NCBI GenBank assembly: GCA_011772275.1
Contig: WVZU01000433.1
Span: forward strand, 8,011 to 22,166
Source of the DNA: Planctomycetales bacterium
GTDB taxonomy: Bacteria; Planctomycetota; Planctomycetia; Pirellulales; UBA7805
Direction: 5' to 3'
DNA length: 14,156 nt
Shown here: positions 1 to 7,787 of the stretch, piece after piece
Layout: every line of letters starts with the position of its first letter
How positions within the stretch are numbered: the stretch's first letter is position 1
Position numbers and translations under genes: made by a program
Notes under the pieces: generated by a model
Database searches by the model: none
The model's input: the letters and a program-made list of their open reading frames with translations, nothing else
Told to the model about the DNA's origin: nothing

Positions 1-4
1 CCCT

Positions 5-68
5 CACTCCCCTACCCCATCACTCCCCTACCCCATCACTCCCCTACCCCATCACTCCCCTACCCCCC
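5..68. repeat. 16-bp tandem repeat, about four copies
   Basis: The unit CACTCCCCTACCCCAT is repeated head to tail at 5-20, 21-36 and 37-52 without a change, and a fourth copy at 53-68 diverges in its last bases. The four bases before position 5 fit a further partial copy, so the array probably continues to the left of the window. It overlaps the last codons and the stop codon of the minus-strand radical SAM gene: the TAG stop at 62-60 is read from the CTA inside the repeat. Strand asymmetry is strong (C-rich on plus, G-rich on minus). It looks like a simple minisatellite; no function can be read from it. Confidence 0.9.
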
Positions 69-1016
69 TGCCAGGCGGCCTTGCCAGGTATCGCGGCGGG
101 CGAACGCTTCTTCGATCGCCTGCCGCACACCGGCCTTATCCAGGCACCAGGCGGGGGCCACGAAATAGTCAGGCGGGGCGTCCCCGCTGACGCGTTCCAC
201 CACATAGTGCTCTGGCAGCAGCTCCAGAAAATCGACCAGTGTCCGGACATAATCGTCCCGTCCCATCAACTGGACCTGGCCCGTTTGGACCTGGTCCGCC
301 AGGGGCGTATTCTTGACGGCATAAAGGTTGTGCAGTTTGACCGCATCGATCTGCAGTCCAGCCAGTTCGCGGGCAGTGGCCAGCATGTCATCGCGTGTTT
401 CGCCCGGTAGTCCCAAAATCACGTGTGCACAGATCTCAAAACCACGATCTCGGCTGCGGCGCACGGCATCGACGAAGGACGCGTGGTCGTGTCCCCGGTT
501 CATCCATTCCAGCGACCGGTCGTGCATGGACTGCATGCCGTATTCGACCGATAGATAAGTCTGCCCCGCCATCTCGCTCAGCAAGTCCAGCACCTCATCC
601 GCGACGCAGTCGGGCCGGGTACCGATAGCCAGCCCGATCACCCGCTTGTCTGCCAGTGCATCCTGGTAGACGGTTCGCAGCCGTTCGACGTTGGCATAGG
701 TGTTGGTGGCGGGCTGGAAGTAGGCCAGGTAACCGTCGACATTTTTGTAGCGACGTGCCAACCGCCGAATGCCCTCGTTGATTTGTTCACCAATGGTTGT
801 CCGTGGCAGTCTGCGGCTGGGGCTGAAGCTGCGGTTATCGCAAAAGACACAGCCGCCTACGGCGACCGTTCCATCCACGTTTGGACAAGTGAATCCCGCA
901 TCGACGCTCACCTTTTGAATTCGCCGACCGAAACGTTGGCGAAGAAAAAAGTTATAAGCGTGATAGGGCAGTCCCGCGGCCCGCCAGTTGCCAGCATGTA
1001 TGGCAGCCCTGCTCAT
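60..1016 (-). CDS. TIGR01212/YhcC-type radical SAM protein
   Basis: The product of 318 residues is a radical SAM enzyme of the TIGR01212 group, to which E. coli YhcC belongs. In this start's numbering the cluster-binding cysteines are C44, C56 and C59 in a C-X11-C-X2-C arrangement (CPN...GGCVFC), the spacing typical of this group rather than the common CX3CX2C. Further family-like stretches are FQPATNTYA, GTRPDCV, SVEYGMQS and HVILGLPGET, consistent with a radical SAM barrel. The reaction is unknown; family members are suspected of RNA or protein modification. The ATG at 1016 was chosen; a TTG at 1031 in the same frame would add five residues, and neither has a strong Shine-Dalgarno sequence. 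The gene is divergent from the FHA gene, and its 3' end lies in a tandem repeat. Family call is firm, substrate unknown. Confidence 0.9.
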   Translation of the reverse strand: MSRAAIHAGNWRAAGLPYHAYNFFLRQRFGRRIQKVSVDAGFTCPNVDGTVAVGGCVFCDNRSFSPSRRLPRTTIGEQINEGIRRLARRYKNVDGYLAYFQPATNTYANVERLRTVYQDALADKRVIGLAIGTRPDCVADEVLDLLSEMAGQTYLSVEYGMQSMHDRSLEWMNRGHDHASFVDAVRRSRDRGFEICAHVILGLPGETRDDMLATARELAGLQIDAVKLHNLYAVKNTPLADQVQTGQVQLMGRDDYVRTLVDFLELLPEHYVVERVSGDAPPDYFVAPAWCLDKAGVRQAIEEAFARRDTWQGRLAGG

Positions 1017-1051
1017 TGACGTGGGATCCAAGTCCAGATATAAAAAAGAGT

Positions 1052-1089
1052 TACTTTAAAGTACTATTGCGTATCCCGTTCGGCCGAAC
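1052..1089. promoter_or_regulatory. divergent spacer with two 12-bp palindromes
   Basis: The spacer between the divergent radical SAM and FHA genes contains two perfect 12-bp palindromes: TACTTTAAAGTA at 1052-1063 and GTTCGGCCGAAC at 1078-1089. It also has an A/T-rich patch (1038-1068) that stands out in GC-rich surroundings and contains TATATC-like matches on the minus strand. Both features suit a shared promoter/operator region, but I cannot define a -35/-10 pair with confidence. A regulator is not identified. Confidence 0.35.
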
Positions 1090-1127
1090 AAGTCCAAGCT
1101 TTCTTGTCCCTTGAGGGACTGCACGTG

Positions 1128-1619
1128 GTGACTGAAGACGCGACAGCTGAGAAGAACTACGGCGAACTTGTCCCGCAAGGTGGGGGCGACCCGATCCCCC
1201 TTTTCAAAAAGACGTTGTTGGTGGGTCGTCGCGAAAAGTGCGACATTGTCCTGCGCTTCAAGAACGTTTCCGCTCATCATTGCCAGCTGACCGTGCGGGG
1301 CGGATTCTGGTATATCCGCGACCTGGACAGCCTGAACGGCGTGAAGGTGAATGATGTGACGGTCACGCAGAAACGGGTCAGCCCGAATGACAAGATTAGC
1401 ATTGCCAAGCATGTGTTCCGGATCAACTACGCGCCTAGCGACCTGGGCGCGGTCGGCCCCCCGCCACCGGACGAACCGGTCGAGGACATTATGAAGCAGT
1501 CGCTACTGCAGCGGGCGGGCCTGGAAAAGAAACATCGGGCTCGGCTGCGTCAAGAATCGCGACGGTACGATGTTACCGACGACTCGGCTGGACAGCTGAA
1601 ACAGCGATCGGAATCTTGA
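1128..1619 (+). CDS. FHA-domain protein
   Basis: A protein of about 163 residues with a single forkhead-associated domain at roughly residues 28-105. The phosphothreonine-binding signature residues are visible: GR at 33-34 in LVGRREKCDI, the SxxH motif at 48-51 (NVSAHHC), and NG at 70-71 (DSLNGV). Such domains bind phosphothreonine peptides, so a Ser/Thr kinase pathway is the expected partner, but no kinase gene is in the window. After the domain come a proline-rich linker (GPPPPDEPVED) and a charged arginine/lysine-rich tail likely to be flexible. Start choice: GAGGGA at 1113-1118 sits 6 and 9 bases before GTG codons at 1125 and 1128. A TTG at 1104 is also in frame but has no ribosome binding site. 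It lies 94 bp upstream of rsgA on the same strand and may be co-transcribed. Confidence 0.88.
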   Translation: MTEDATAEKNYGELVPQGGGDPIPLFKKTLLVGRREKCDIVLRFKNVSAHHCQLTVRGGFWYIRDLDSLNGVKVNDVTVTQKRVSPNDKISIAKHVFRINYAPSDLGAVGPPPPDEPVEDIMKQSLLQRAGLEKKHRARLRQESRRYDVTDDSAGQLKQRSES

Positions 1620-1713
1620 TCCGGCGGCGAAGCCGCGGGTGGGGGCTGTTGGCCGCCGTTGAAATCCACCGGCGCCGATCCGCTCGCCCGCCGGAATGGC
1701 TCTGGTTTTCTCA

Positions 1714-2850
1714 ATGTCCAAGAAAAAGAAAAAGATCCGCACCGCTTTTCGCAAGAATCGGCAGGTCCGTACCCGTCACCGCGATCTGACACAGCAGGTG
1801 GAACAGGAGCGATTCCACGAGGATGACGAATTTCGCGAAGAGCGAATTACGGGCAAGGGCGAGCTGGTGCGCAAGCGAACGGTGGTGGGCGAGCCGGTGG
1901 AAGCGCAGGAAACGGGTTTCGAAATTCTTCCAGACGTCGATCTATCGGTTTGCCGCCCGGGCCGCGTGCTGCAGGTGCAAGGCTTGATCAGCGTCGTCCA
2001 GGCAGAAGACGGGACGATCTATCGCTGTGCCGTGCGCCGCCTGCTCAAGACGCTCAGCACAAAACAGCGGCACGTGGTGACCGCCGGGGACCGTATCTTG
2101 TTCCGGCCTGCGGGCACCGAGGGAATTATCGAGCGGATTGAACCGCGCCGGCGGGTGTTAAGCCGCACGAGCCGCCGCCGCCGCCACATCCTGGTTGCGA
2201 ACGTGGACCAGATGTTGATCTTGGCCAGCGCGGCCGAGCCGGATTTGAAGCCGCATCTGATTGACCGCTTTCTGGTGACCGCGGAAAAATCAGAAATTCG
2301 GCCGCTGATCTGCATCAACAAAATGGACCTGGTCGACGGGGCCGAACTGCAGCCAATGGTCGGAGTCTACGCTCAAATGGGATATCAGGTTCTGCAGGTT
2401 TCGGCGAAAACGGGGATGAATGTGGGTCAGGTGCGGGACGCGCTCAGCGGTCAGGAGACGGTGATTTGTGGGCAGAGCGGCGTGGGGAAGTCGTCGCTGC
2501 TCAATGCCGTCCAGCCCGGCCTGAATCTGCGCACTGCCACGGTCAGCCCGGATACCGAAAAAGGACGGCATACCACGACCACCGCGGTGTTGCTGCCGCT
2601 GCCCTTCGGAGGCTACGTGGTCGATACGCCGGGGATCCGGCAGTTTCAATTGTGGGATGTCATCCCCGAAGAAGTCGCCGGCTACTTCCGCGACATTCGA
2701 CCCTATGTCAGCTTCTGCCGTTTTCCCAATTGCTCGCATACCCACGAATCCGAATGCGCCGTCAAGCATGCCGTGGCCGACGGCCGCTTGGACATGCGAC
2801 GCTATGACAGCTACTGCCACATGGTCCTGGGTGACCAGGTCCGTATTTAA
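1714..2850 (+). CDS. rsgA: ribosome small-subunit GTPase RsgA
   Basis: RsgA is a circularly permuted GTPase that acts late in 30S subunit maturation. All family marks are present in this 378-residue product: a basic N-terminal tail (MSKKKKKIRTAFRKNR), an OB-fold region at about 68-145, then the permuted G motifs in the order G4 NKMD (202-205), G5 VSAKTG, G1 GQSGVGKS (253-260), a threonine-rich switch RHTTTTA, and G3 DTPG (304-307). A C-terminal zinc site follows in C-X4-C-X-H-X5-C spacing (C335, C340, H342, C348). ATG 1714 was chosen because the lysine-rich start resembles other RsgA proteins; an ATG at 1696 would add six residues (MALVFS). Neither start has a clear ribosome binding site. The length is slightly above the E. 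coli protein's 350. It stands between an FHA gene and hflX, another ribosome-associated GTPase. Confidence 0.96.
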   Translation: MSKKKKKIRTAFRKNRQVRTRHRDLTQQVEQERFHEDDEFREERITGKGELVRKRTVVGEPVEAQETGFEILPDVDLSVCRPGRVLQVQGLISVVQAEDGTIYRCAVRRLLKTLSTKQRHVVTAGDRILFRPAGTEGIIERIEPRRRVLSRTSRRRRHILVANVDQMLILASAAEPDLKPHLIDRFLVTAEKSEIRPLICINKMDLVDGAELQPMVGVYAQMGYQVLQVSAKTGMNVGQVRDALSGQETVICGQSGVGKSSLLNAVQPGLNLRTATVSPDTEKGRHTTTTAVLLPLPFGGYVVDTPGIRQFQLWDVIPEEVAGYFRDIRPYVSFCRFPNCSHTHESECAVKHAVADGRLDMRRYDSYCHMVLGDQVRI

Positions 2851-3320
2851 GCTGCGGGGTTCGCGTTCAGGGTATTCAGCCATTTTCCTGGAAAGGTGCC
2901 AGCTGCCATGGCGAATGGTTGCCGGGGCTAAGCGGGCGAACTCCAATCCCTTCACGTGATGGGCGGTCTGTTCGGCAACCGCGAAAGCGGTGACGGGAAA
3001 AAGCTCAAGGCGCCAGCCCCAGGAACCGCGATCCGGTAAAAAAACCAGCCGCCAAGCGGCGCCAAGCGCCAGCCCCGCGTCCGGGCCAGGTCGGATCAGG
3101 GCGGCCCGGTTGCCGGAAAATGGCACCAAGACGGGCATGAAAACGGTGGTGCGTAACTGTTGAGGTGCTGGCAGGTTGAGCGATCCTGGCGTGACGAGAT
3201 CAGAACGGCGAGGTATACTTAGAAGAGTCGAGGGCGGAGCCGACAAGAGCGCCGTAAGGCGATGGGCTTGGTGTCGACTTCAGCACCTCATCCGATTCCA
3301 CTTAGAGGAAATCAACCAAC
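2851..3320. other. non-coding spacer between rsgA and hflX
   Basis: I see no gene in this 470-bp stretch. Open frames crossing it on either strand are extensions of rsgA or hflX shadows and show no domain or start signal. It holds GC-rich imperfect repeats (GCGCCAGCCCC occurs near 3013 and 3066), a promoter candidate at 3191-3219, and the hflX leader with its ribosome binding site AGAGGAA at 3304-3310. No clear terminator follows rsgA. Confidence 0.6.
3191..3219 (+). promoter_or_regulatory. sigma70-type promoter for hflX
   Basis: A -35 hexamer GTGACG (3191-3196; four matches to TTGACA) is followed after 17 bp by TATACT (3214-3219; five matches to TATAAT). Transcription would start near 3226, giving a leader of about 95 nt before hflX. 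It is among the better promoter matches in the window; this is inference from consensus only. Confidence 0.5.
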
Positions 3321-4667
3321 GTGAAGGAAATGACACGTGTGGAGGGTGTCCGCAGCGAAGCGGCTGTCCTCGTCGGTGTGATCCTGCCCGATCAGAAGTC
3401 TTCTCAGGAACCGCTCGCCGAAATCGAAGGCCTCGCGGAGACCGCTGGCGCCCGCATTGCCGGCCGGCTCACTCAAAAACGCGATCGGCCGGACCGTACG
3501 ACCTATCTGGGGAAGGGCAAGCTTGCCGAGCTGGACCTTTTGGCCAAGGCCACGGCGGCGGATGTCATTATCTTTGACAACGATCTGACACCTGGTCAGA
3601 CCCGCAACCTGGAAAAGACGACCGGTCTGAAGGTGTTGGACCGGACCGAGTTGATCCTGGATATTTTTGCCAGTCGAGCGAAGACGCACGAGGCGCGGCT
3701 GGCCGTCGAATTGGCTCAGCTGGAATACTCCCTCCCGCGGCTCAAGCGGATGTGGACTCACCTGTCGCGGATTGAGGGCGGCATCGGTATGCGGGGACCG
3801 GGGGAAAAGCAGTTGGAAGTCGACCGCCGCCTGGTGGAAAAGCGGATTCGGGACCTGAAGCGGGATCTGGATGTGATTCAGCGTCGCAAGCAACAAACGG
3901 TCGCAGCTCGGCAAGGCCACATGACCGTCTCGCTGGTTGGCTACACCAATGCCGGTAAGAGCACGCTGATGAACACATTGACCGGCGCGGACGTGCTGGT
4001 CCAGGACCAGCTGTTTGCGACCTTGGACACGCGCACGCGCCGCTGGCAGTTGCCTGGCTGGGGTCCGGTGTTGTTGAGCGATACGGTAGGTTTCATTCGC
4101 GATCTGCCCCATAGCCTGATTGCCAGCTTTAAAGCCACCTTGGAAGAAGCTCGACAAGCCAACCTGTTGCTGCATGTCGCCGACGCGGCGAACCCCAATG
4201 TGCTGGAACAGATCACGGCGGTCTACAAGGTGTTGGAGGAGATCAGTATCGAGGAGAAAGACACCTTGCTGGTGTTGAACAAAATTGATCGGGTCGGTCA
4301 CCGCAGTCGCATCGACGCCATTCTGGCTCGATATCCCAATGCGATCCCCATCAGCGCCGTAACCGGCGAAGGTAGCTCGAACCTGGCGTACGCAGTCAGC
4401 GACGCGTTGAGCCACTCGTTTATGGACCTGGACGTGGAAACGAACGTCGGCAACGGCCGGTTGCTTTCCTACCTGGCGCGGCATGGCGAGGTTCTTTCAC
4501 AAACGTATCATCAGCAGGATCGGGTAACGGTGCATTGCCGCATCCCGCGGGAATTTGTCGGCAAGATTAACGGCGAAGGGACGTCGGTTCGTCGTCATGA
4601 AGTCAGCGGCAACGGCGACAGGCTGCCGGAATTTGCGGAGGGTATGGCCGCCGACGGGGCGGCCTGA
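3321..4667 (+). CDS. hflX: ribosome-associated GTPase HflX
   Basis: HflX is a GTPase that binds 50S subunits and splits stalled ribosomes under stress. The 448-residue product shows the family's N-terminal nucleotide-binding-like domain (GKGKLAEL at about 64-71; DNDLTPGQTRNLE), the signature GGIGMRGPGEKQLE (153-166) with the following helical linker, and the GTPase motifs G1 GYTNAGKS (207-214), G3 DTVGF (254-258), G4 NKID (320-323) and G5 SAVTGEG (345-351). A C-terminal domain follows. The start is GTG at 3321 with AGAGGAA ten bases upstream; an ATG at 3330 is possible but has worse spacing. Its final codons form a 7-bp GC-rich hairpin (4646-4664). Two ribosome GTPases (rsgA, hflX) next to each other, followed by a pseudouridine synthase, suggests a translation-maintenance neighbourhood. 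Confidence 0.96.
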   Translation: MKEMTRVEGVRSEAAVLVGVILPDQKSSQEPLAEIEGLAETAGARIAGRLTQKRDRPDRTTYLGKGKLAELDLLAKATAADVIIFDNDLTPGQTRNLEKTTGLKVLDRTELILDIFASRAKTHEARLAVELAQLEYSLPRLKRMWTHLSRIEGGIGMRGPGEKQLEVDRRLVEKRIRDLKRDLDVIQRRKQQTVAARQGHMTVSLVGYTNAGKSTLMNTLTGADVLVQDQLFATLDTRTRRWQLPGWGPVLLSDTVGFIRDLPHSLIASFKATLEEARQANLLLHVADAANPNVLEQITAVYKVLEEISIEEKDTLLVLNKIDRVGHRSRIDAILARYPNAIPISAVTGEGSSNLAYAVSDALSHSFMDLDVETNVGNGRLLSYLARHGEVLSQTYHQQDRVTVHCRIPREFVGKINGEGTSVRRHEVSGNGDRLPEFAEGMAADGAA

Positions 4668-4822
4668 CGTCCTGTCGAGCTCGTCCAGCGAGCCGGCAGT
4701 CTTTTTTCCCACCGAGCAGGGGATGACAGAATTGGCAAGGGATGCCGAGGGAGAGGAAAAAGAGACTCCCGCCCCCCTGTTCTGCGTCCCAACCTACTAC
4801 AGCACGGCAAAGGGGACTCTCG

Positions 4823-5617
4823 TTGGCCGAACGACAGATCCAGGGGTTGCGGGCGATCGTGACGGGGGCGTCCAGCGGGATTGGACGCGCGGTCGCGGGC
4901 GAACTGGTCCGGCAAGGCGGCCACTGCGTTGCCGTCGCTCGTAATCAGACCAAACTTCAATCGCTGCAGGATGAAATCAAGTCCGCCGCAGATTCCGGCG
5001 GGTCCCTGGAAATCGTCCCTGGCGATATCACCGCGGCCGAGACACGTCAGCGAGCGGTCCAGCAAGCGGTCCGCTGCTGGGGGGGCCTGGATGCGCTGGT
5101 CAACAATGCAGGCATCGCCGCTTTCGGACGTTTCGCCGATGGTCAGCCGGAACGCCTGCGGCAGATTATGGAGGTCAACTTTTTCGCCACCGTCGAGATG
5201 ATTCGTGAAGCCTTGCCGGTGCTGGGACAGGGCCACCGGCCGATCATCGTCAACGTCGCATCCATTCTGGGGCACCGTGGTATCCCGCGAATGTACGAAT
5301 ATTGCGCCAGCAAATTCGCCTTGCAGGGACTGAGCCAGGTGTTGCGAGTGGAGCTTAAGAAAAAGGGGATTGACTTGTTGGTGGTCAGTCCCGGCACGAC
5401 GCAAACGGACTTTTATGATCATGTGGTGCACGGCCGTGGAGATGCTCCTTGGAGCAGCAGCTACCGCGTCATGCCGGAGGATGTGGCACGGGCAACGGTC
5501 AACGCGATGCGGCGCGGTCGGCGGGAGATCTTTCCCAACGTGATGGGCCGCCTGCTGGTTTGGGCAAACCGCATCGCACCGTCGGTGGTGGATCGGTTCC
5601 TGGGCCGCTATGCCTGA
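4823..5617 (+). CDS. short-chain dehydrogenase/reductase
   Basis: A classical SDR oxidoreductase of 264 residues with a Rossmann fold. Visible motifs are the cofactor loop TGASSGIG (14-21), NNAG (94-97), catalytic S147 (NVASILG) and YxxxK at Y160-K164 (YCASK), plus the SPGTTQTDF stretch after the active site. An arginine at the end of the second strand (VAVAR, R40) favours NADP(H) over NAD(H). The substrate cannot be told. The start was set at TTG 4823 because AAAGGGGA (4809-4816) precedes it by six bases and the Rossmann fold then begins at the usual position. An upstream ATG at 4742 would add an uncharacteristic 27-residue extension. It lies 155 bp after hflX and 92 bp before the pseudouridine synthase gene, on the same strand. 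Confidence 0.92.
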   Translation: MAERQIQGLRAIVTGASSGIGRAVAGELVRQGGHCVAVARNQTKLQSLQDEIKSAADSGGSLEIVPGDITAAETRQRAVQQAVRCWGGLDALVNNAGIAAFGRFADGQPERLRQIMEVNFFATVEMIREALPVLGQGHRPIIVNVASILGHRGIPRMYEYCASKFALQGLSQVLRVELKKKGIDLLVVSPGTTQTDFYDHVVHGRGDAPWSSSYRVMPEDVARATVNAMRRGRREIFPNVMGRLLVWANRIAPSVVDRFLGRYA

Positions 5618-5709
5618 AACACCCGGCCGCGCCTCCCACCCGCTCACCCGGCAACCTGGGGCCTGGCGGAGGCTTGGCCAGGTCGAGCTACCTGGGGTAC
5701 GATCCAGTC

Positions 5710-6411
5710 ATGCGCGAGCCAGAATCTGTGGAGATCCTTTACGAGGAGGGACCCTGTTTGGTGGTCTGCAAGCCCTCGGGCGTATTGACGCAGGCGCCGG
5801 CCGGTATCGACAGCATGGAGGTCAGGATAAAAGCGTATCTGCGAGCTCGCGAGCAGAAGACAGGGAATATCTATCTGGGCGTGCCCCACCGCCTGGACCG
5901 GCCCGTATCCGGCGCCATGGTTTTTGCGCGACACTCGCGCGCCTGCCGGCGCCTCTCTGAACAGTTCGAGGGCCGCACGGTGGGCAAAGTCTATTGGGCT
6001 TGTGTCGCCGGCCAGGTGGAACCGGCGGAAGGGACCTGGCAGGATACGATGCGGAAAGTGCCTGGCGCGGCGCGTGCCGAGCTGGTGGGGGAGGCGCATC
6101 CTGACGCGCGGCCGGCGACGTTGCATTACCGCACGCTGGGGCGGACGCGGCATGGCTGCTGGCTAAAGATCGAGCTGGAGACGGGCCGCACGCACCAGGT
6201 CCGCCTCCAAGCGGCGTCCCGCGGCCATCCGGTGCTGGGAGACGGCCTCTATGGATCCACGATCGCCTTCGGCCCGCAGACCGATGACCCCAGACTGCGG
6301 GCCATCGCCCTCCACGCTAGGCGCCTTGCCTTCCAGCATCCCATGACCCGGCAGGAGGTTGTCGTCGAAGCCCCGCTGCCGACAATCTGGGAAGAGTTGC
6401 TGCCCACCTGA
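5710..6411 (+). CDS. RluA-family RNA pseudouridine synthase
   Basis: This 233-residue enzyme should convert uridine to pseudouridine in rRNA or tRNA. The catalytic motif is HRLDRPVSG at 60-68 with the nucleophilic aspartate D63. It is preceded by the family's KPSGVLT near 21-27 and followed by GRTHQVRLQAASRGHPVLGDGLYG spread over about 159-182. There is no N-terminal S4 domain, so it is a short RluA/RluC/D-like catalytic core whose target base cannot be predicted. The ATG at 5710 fits the family start; upstream open frame lacks any similarity, and only a weak GGGGT (5694-5698) serves as ribosome binding site. It converges with the minus-strand GlsB-type gene; the 115-bp gap has no evident terminator. 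Confidence 0.92.
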   Translation: MREPESVEILYEEGPCLVVCKPSGVLTQAPAGIDSMEVRIKAYLRAREQKTGNIYLGVPHRLDRPVSGAMVFARHSRACRRLSEQFEGRTVGKVYWACVAGQVEPAEGTWQDTMRKVPGAARAELVGEAHPDARPATLHYRTLGRTRHGCWLKIELETGRTHQVRLQAASRGHPVLGDGLYGSTIAFGPQTDDPRLRAIALHARRLAFQHPMTRQEVVVEAPLPTIWEELLPT

Positions 6412-6526
6412 AGAGGGACCTCTGTCGGCCGCTGGCGGCTGACCCCCAAAGAACCTGCTGTCGAACTGGAGAATGGATCGACCAGCCGAACCCCCCAAGG
6501 TACCCTCGACCGTGCCGACCCCCCGG

Positions 6527-6787
6527 TTACTCGCCGGAGATTTTCCGGCCTTTGATGACCCGGAACATGAACAGCAAGACCAAGGCGCCTGCGGTGGCAA
6601 TGCCGAGATTGCCGATTGTCGAGCTGGCTTCGATGCCGGCGAGCTTTCCTAACAGTCCGCCCACGTATGCGCCGGCCAGCCCGATCAGCATCGTGATAAT
6701 GATCCCGCCGGGATCCTTGCCCGGCATGATCAATTTGGCCAGCGCGCCAGCCAGGAGGCCAATCATCGCCCAGTACATATAACTCAT
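6527..6787 (-). CDS. GlsB/YeaQ/YmgE-type small membrane protein
   Basis: An 86-residue hydrophobic protein with three predicted membrane segments (about 5-24, 30-50 and 57-77), belonging to the transglycosylase-associated (GlsB/YeaQ/YmgE) family, often stress-induced. The family-like signature is GLLAGALAKLIMPGKDPGG, then a glycine-rich second helix (LIGLAGAYVGGLLG). It ends in a short basic tail RVIKGRKISGE. ATG 6787 gives the usual family start (MSYMYW); a GTG at 6793 in frame would add two residues. It lies 91 bp downstream of the response-regulator gene on the same strand, and a near-perfect palindrome CGCAGGCCAGCCTGCG (6827-6842) lies between them. Its molecular function is not established for the family. 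Confidence 0.9.
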   Translation of the reverse strand: MSYMYWAMIGLLAGALAKLIMPGKDPGGIIITMLIGLAGAYVGGLLGKLAGIEASSTIGNLGIATAGALVLLFMFRVIKGRKISGE

Positions 6788-6878
6788 TTTCACAGTTTCC
6801 CAGATTTTGCGCGTCTCGGCTGATGCCGCAGGCCAGCCTGCGTGCCGATGAAGCCCAATTGGCGCTGCGGCCGGCGTC

Positions 6879-7787
6879 CTAACAGCCGTTTGCCAGGTGT
6901 TTGATTAACGTGACCTGGTTGCCCTGTTCATTAAAAAACACTTCGTCCATCACGGTCTTCATCAGCAGCAGGCCGCGGTCGGCTTGTTGTTCCGACGTCG
7001 CAGCTGTGGATAGCGTTGCAACACGGTTCACGTCAAAACCAGGACCCTCGTCGCGGACGACCAGCCTGACCGTCTGTGGGCTCAGCGAGACCGCCACATG
7101 GATTTTGCGATCGCCGTACGGTGCCTGCCCACGACGTTCAGCGACCGGATCCCTATTGATGCCGCGCAGCTGATCTTCACGCGCAGCCTCCAGCTGATCC
7201 GAGGTGATTTCCAGGTTGCCCCGGTAGAGTGCGTTGAGCAGCGCTTGTTCCAGGGCCACACCCATTTGGAGTTTTTTGGATTCGCCATTTATGTGCAAGC
7301 CGCCCAGGCTGTGCAAGACCAACTGGACCAGCGGCTCGATCAGCGCCGGGTCACTTTCAATTTCAAACTCAAAAAATGTCTCCTTGAGACATTTCATCAA
7401 TTCGGTCGTATGGCGATTGGCCTCTAAGATTGCCAGTACCTGGTGGACCATATCGAAGAGGGAATCGTCAAGCTGAGCCTTGGGGACATAGCTGGTCGCT
7501 CCGGCTTGCAGCGCTTCGACTGCCATCGCTTCACTGTCCAGGCGGGTCATGAAGATGACCGGGATATCCGAGTGATGGACATTGATTTGCCTTAGCAGTT
7601 CCAGGCCGTCGGTGTCCGGCATCTCCATGTCCGTGATCACCAGGTCAGGCCGGTATTGTTGGATCTGCTGTAAAGCCTCGAATCCGCTGCCAACCGCCTG
7701 GACCTGCAGATTCTCGTCCCTGGCCAACAAGCCAGCAATTCGCTCTTGTTCCGTCGGCGATTTGTCTACGACAAGGACTTGGGGCAT
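6879..7787 (-). CDS. response regulator fused to an RsbW-like ATPase domain
   Basis: This 302-residue protein joins a receiver domain (about 1-120) to a GHKL-type ATPase domain (about 145-300). In the receiver D53 (ITDMEMP) is the expected phosphate acceptor, with T81 and K103 as the conserved switch residues; the acidic pocket, normally two acids after strand 1, reads VVDKS (D8, K9). The ATPase has an N box (EQALLNALYRGN, with E180 and N185), a G1 box DEGPGFD (246-252) and RGLLLMKTVMDEV as G2-like segment. There is no histidine phosphorylation domain, so it resembles anti-sigma/serine-kinase switches (RsbW/SpoIIAB type) rather than sensor kinases. I infer control of a partner protein by phosphorylation input. 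No sigma factor, anti-anti-sigma factor or kinase is adjacent. Start ATG 7787 has no strong ribosome binding site. Confidence 0.9.
   Translation of the reverse strand: MPQVLVVDKSPTEQERIAGLLARDENLQVQAVGSGFEALQQIQQYRPDLVITDMEMPDTDGLELLRQINVHHSDIPVIFMTRLDSEAMAVEALQAGATSYVPKAQLDDSLFDMVHQVLAILEANRHTTELMKCLKETFFEFEIESDPALIEPLVQLVLHSLGGLHINGESKKLQMGVALEQALLNALYRGNLEITSDQLEAAREDQLRGINRDPVAERRGQAPYGDRKIHVAVSLSPQTVRLVVRDEGPGFDVNRVATLSTAATSEQQADRGLLLMKTVMDEVFFNEQGNQVTLIKHLANGC

Noticed and set aside
2290..3246. A 318-residue minus-strand frame
   Set aside because: Mostly opposite rsgA, with no domain or ribosome binding site; the part in the spacer has no independent support.
3312..4484. A 390-residue minus-strand frame
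   Set aside because: It lies entirely opposite hflX, whose motifs are complete; the product has no recognisable domain.
4646..4707. Hairpin GGCCGCC/GGCGGCC at the end of hflX and a T-run at 4702-4707 as a terminator
   Set aside because: The T-run is about 38 bases after the stem, and a second weak stem (GCTCG/CGAGC) also does not abut it. Not a classical intrinsic terminator.
4595..5647. A 350-residue minus-strand frame
   Set aside because: It lies opposite the SDR gene, which has all catalytic motifs; the frame is a shadow.
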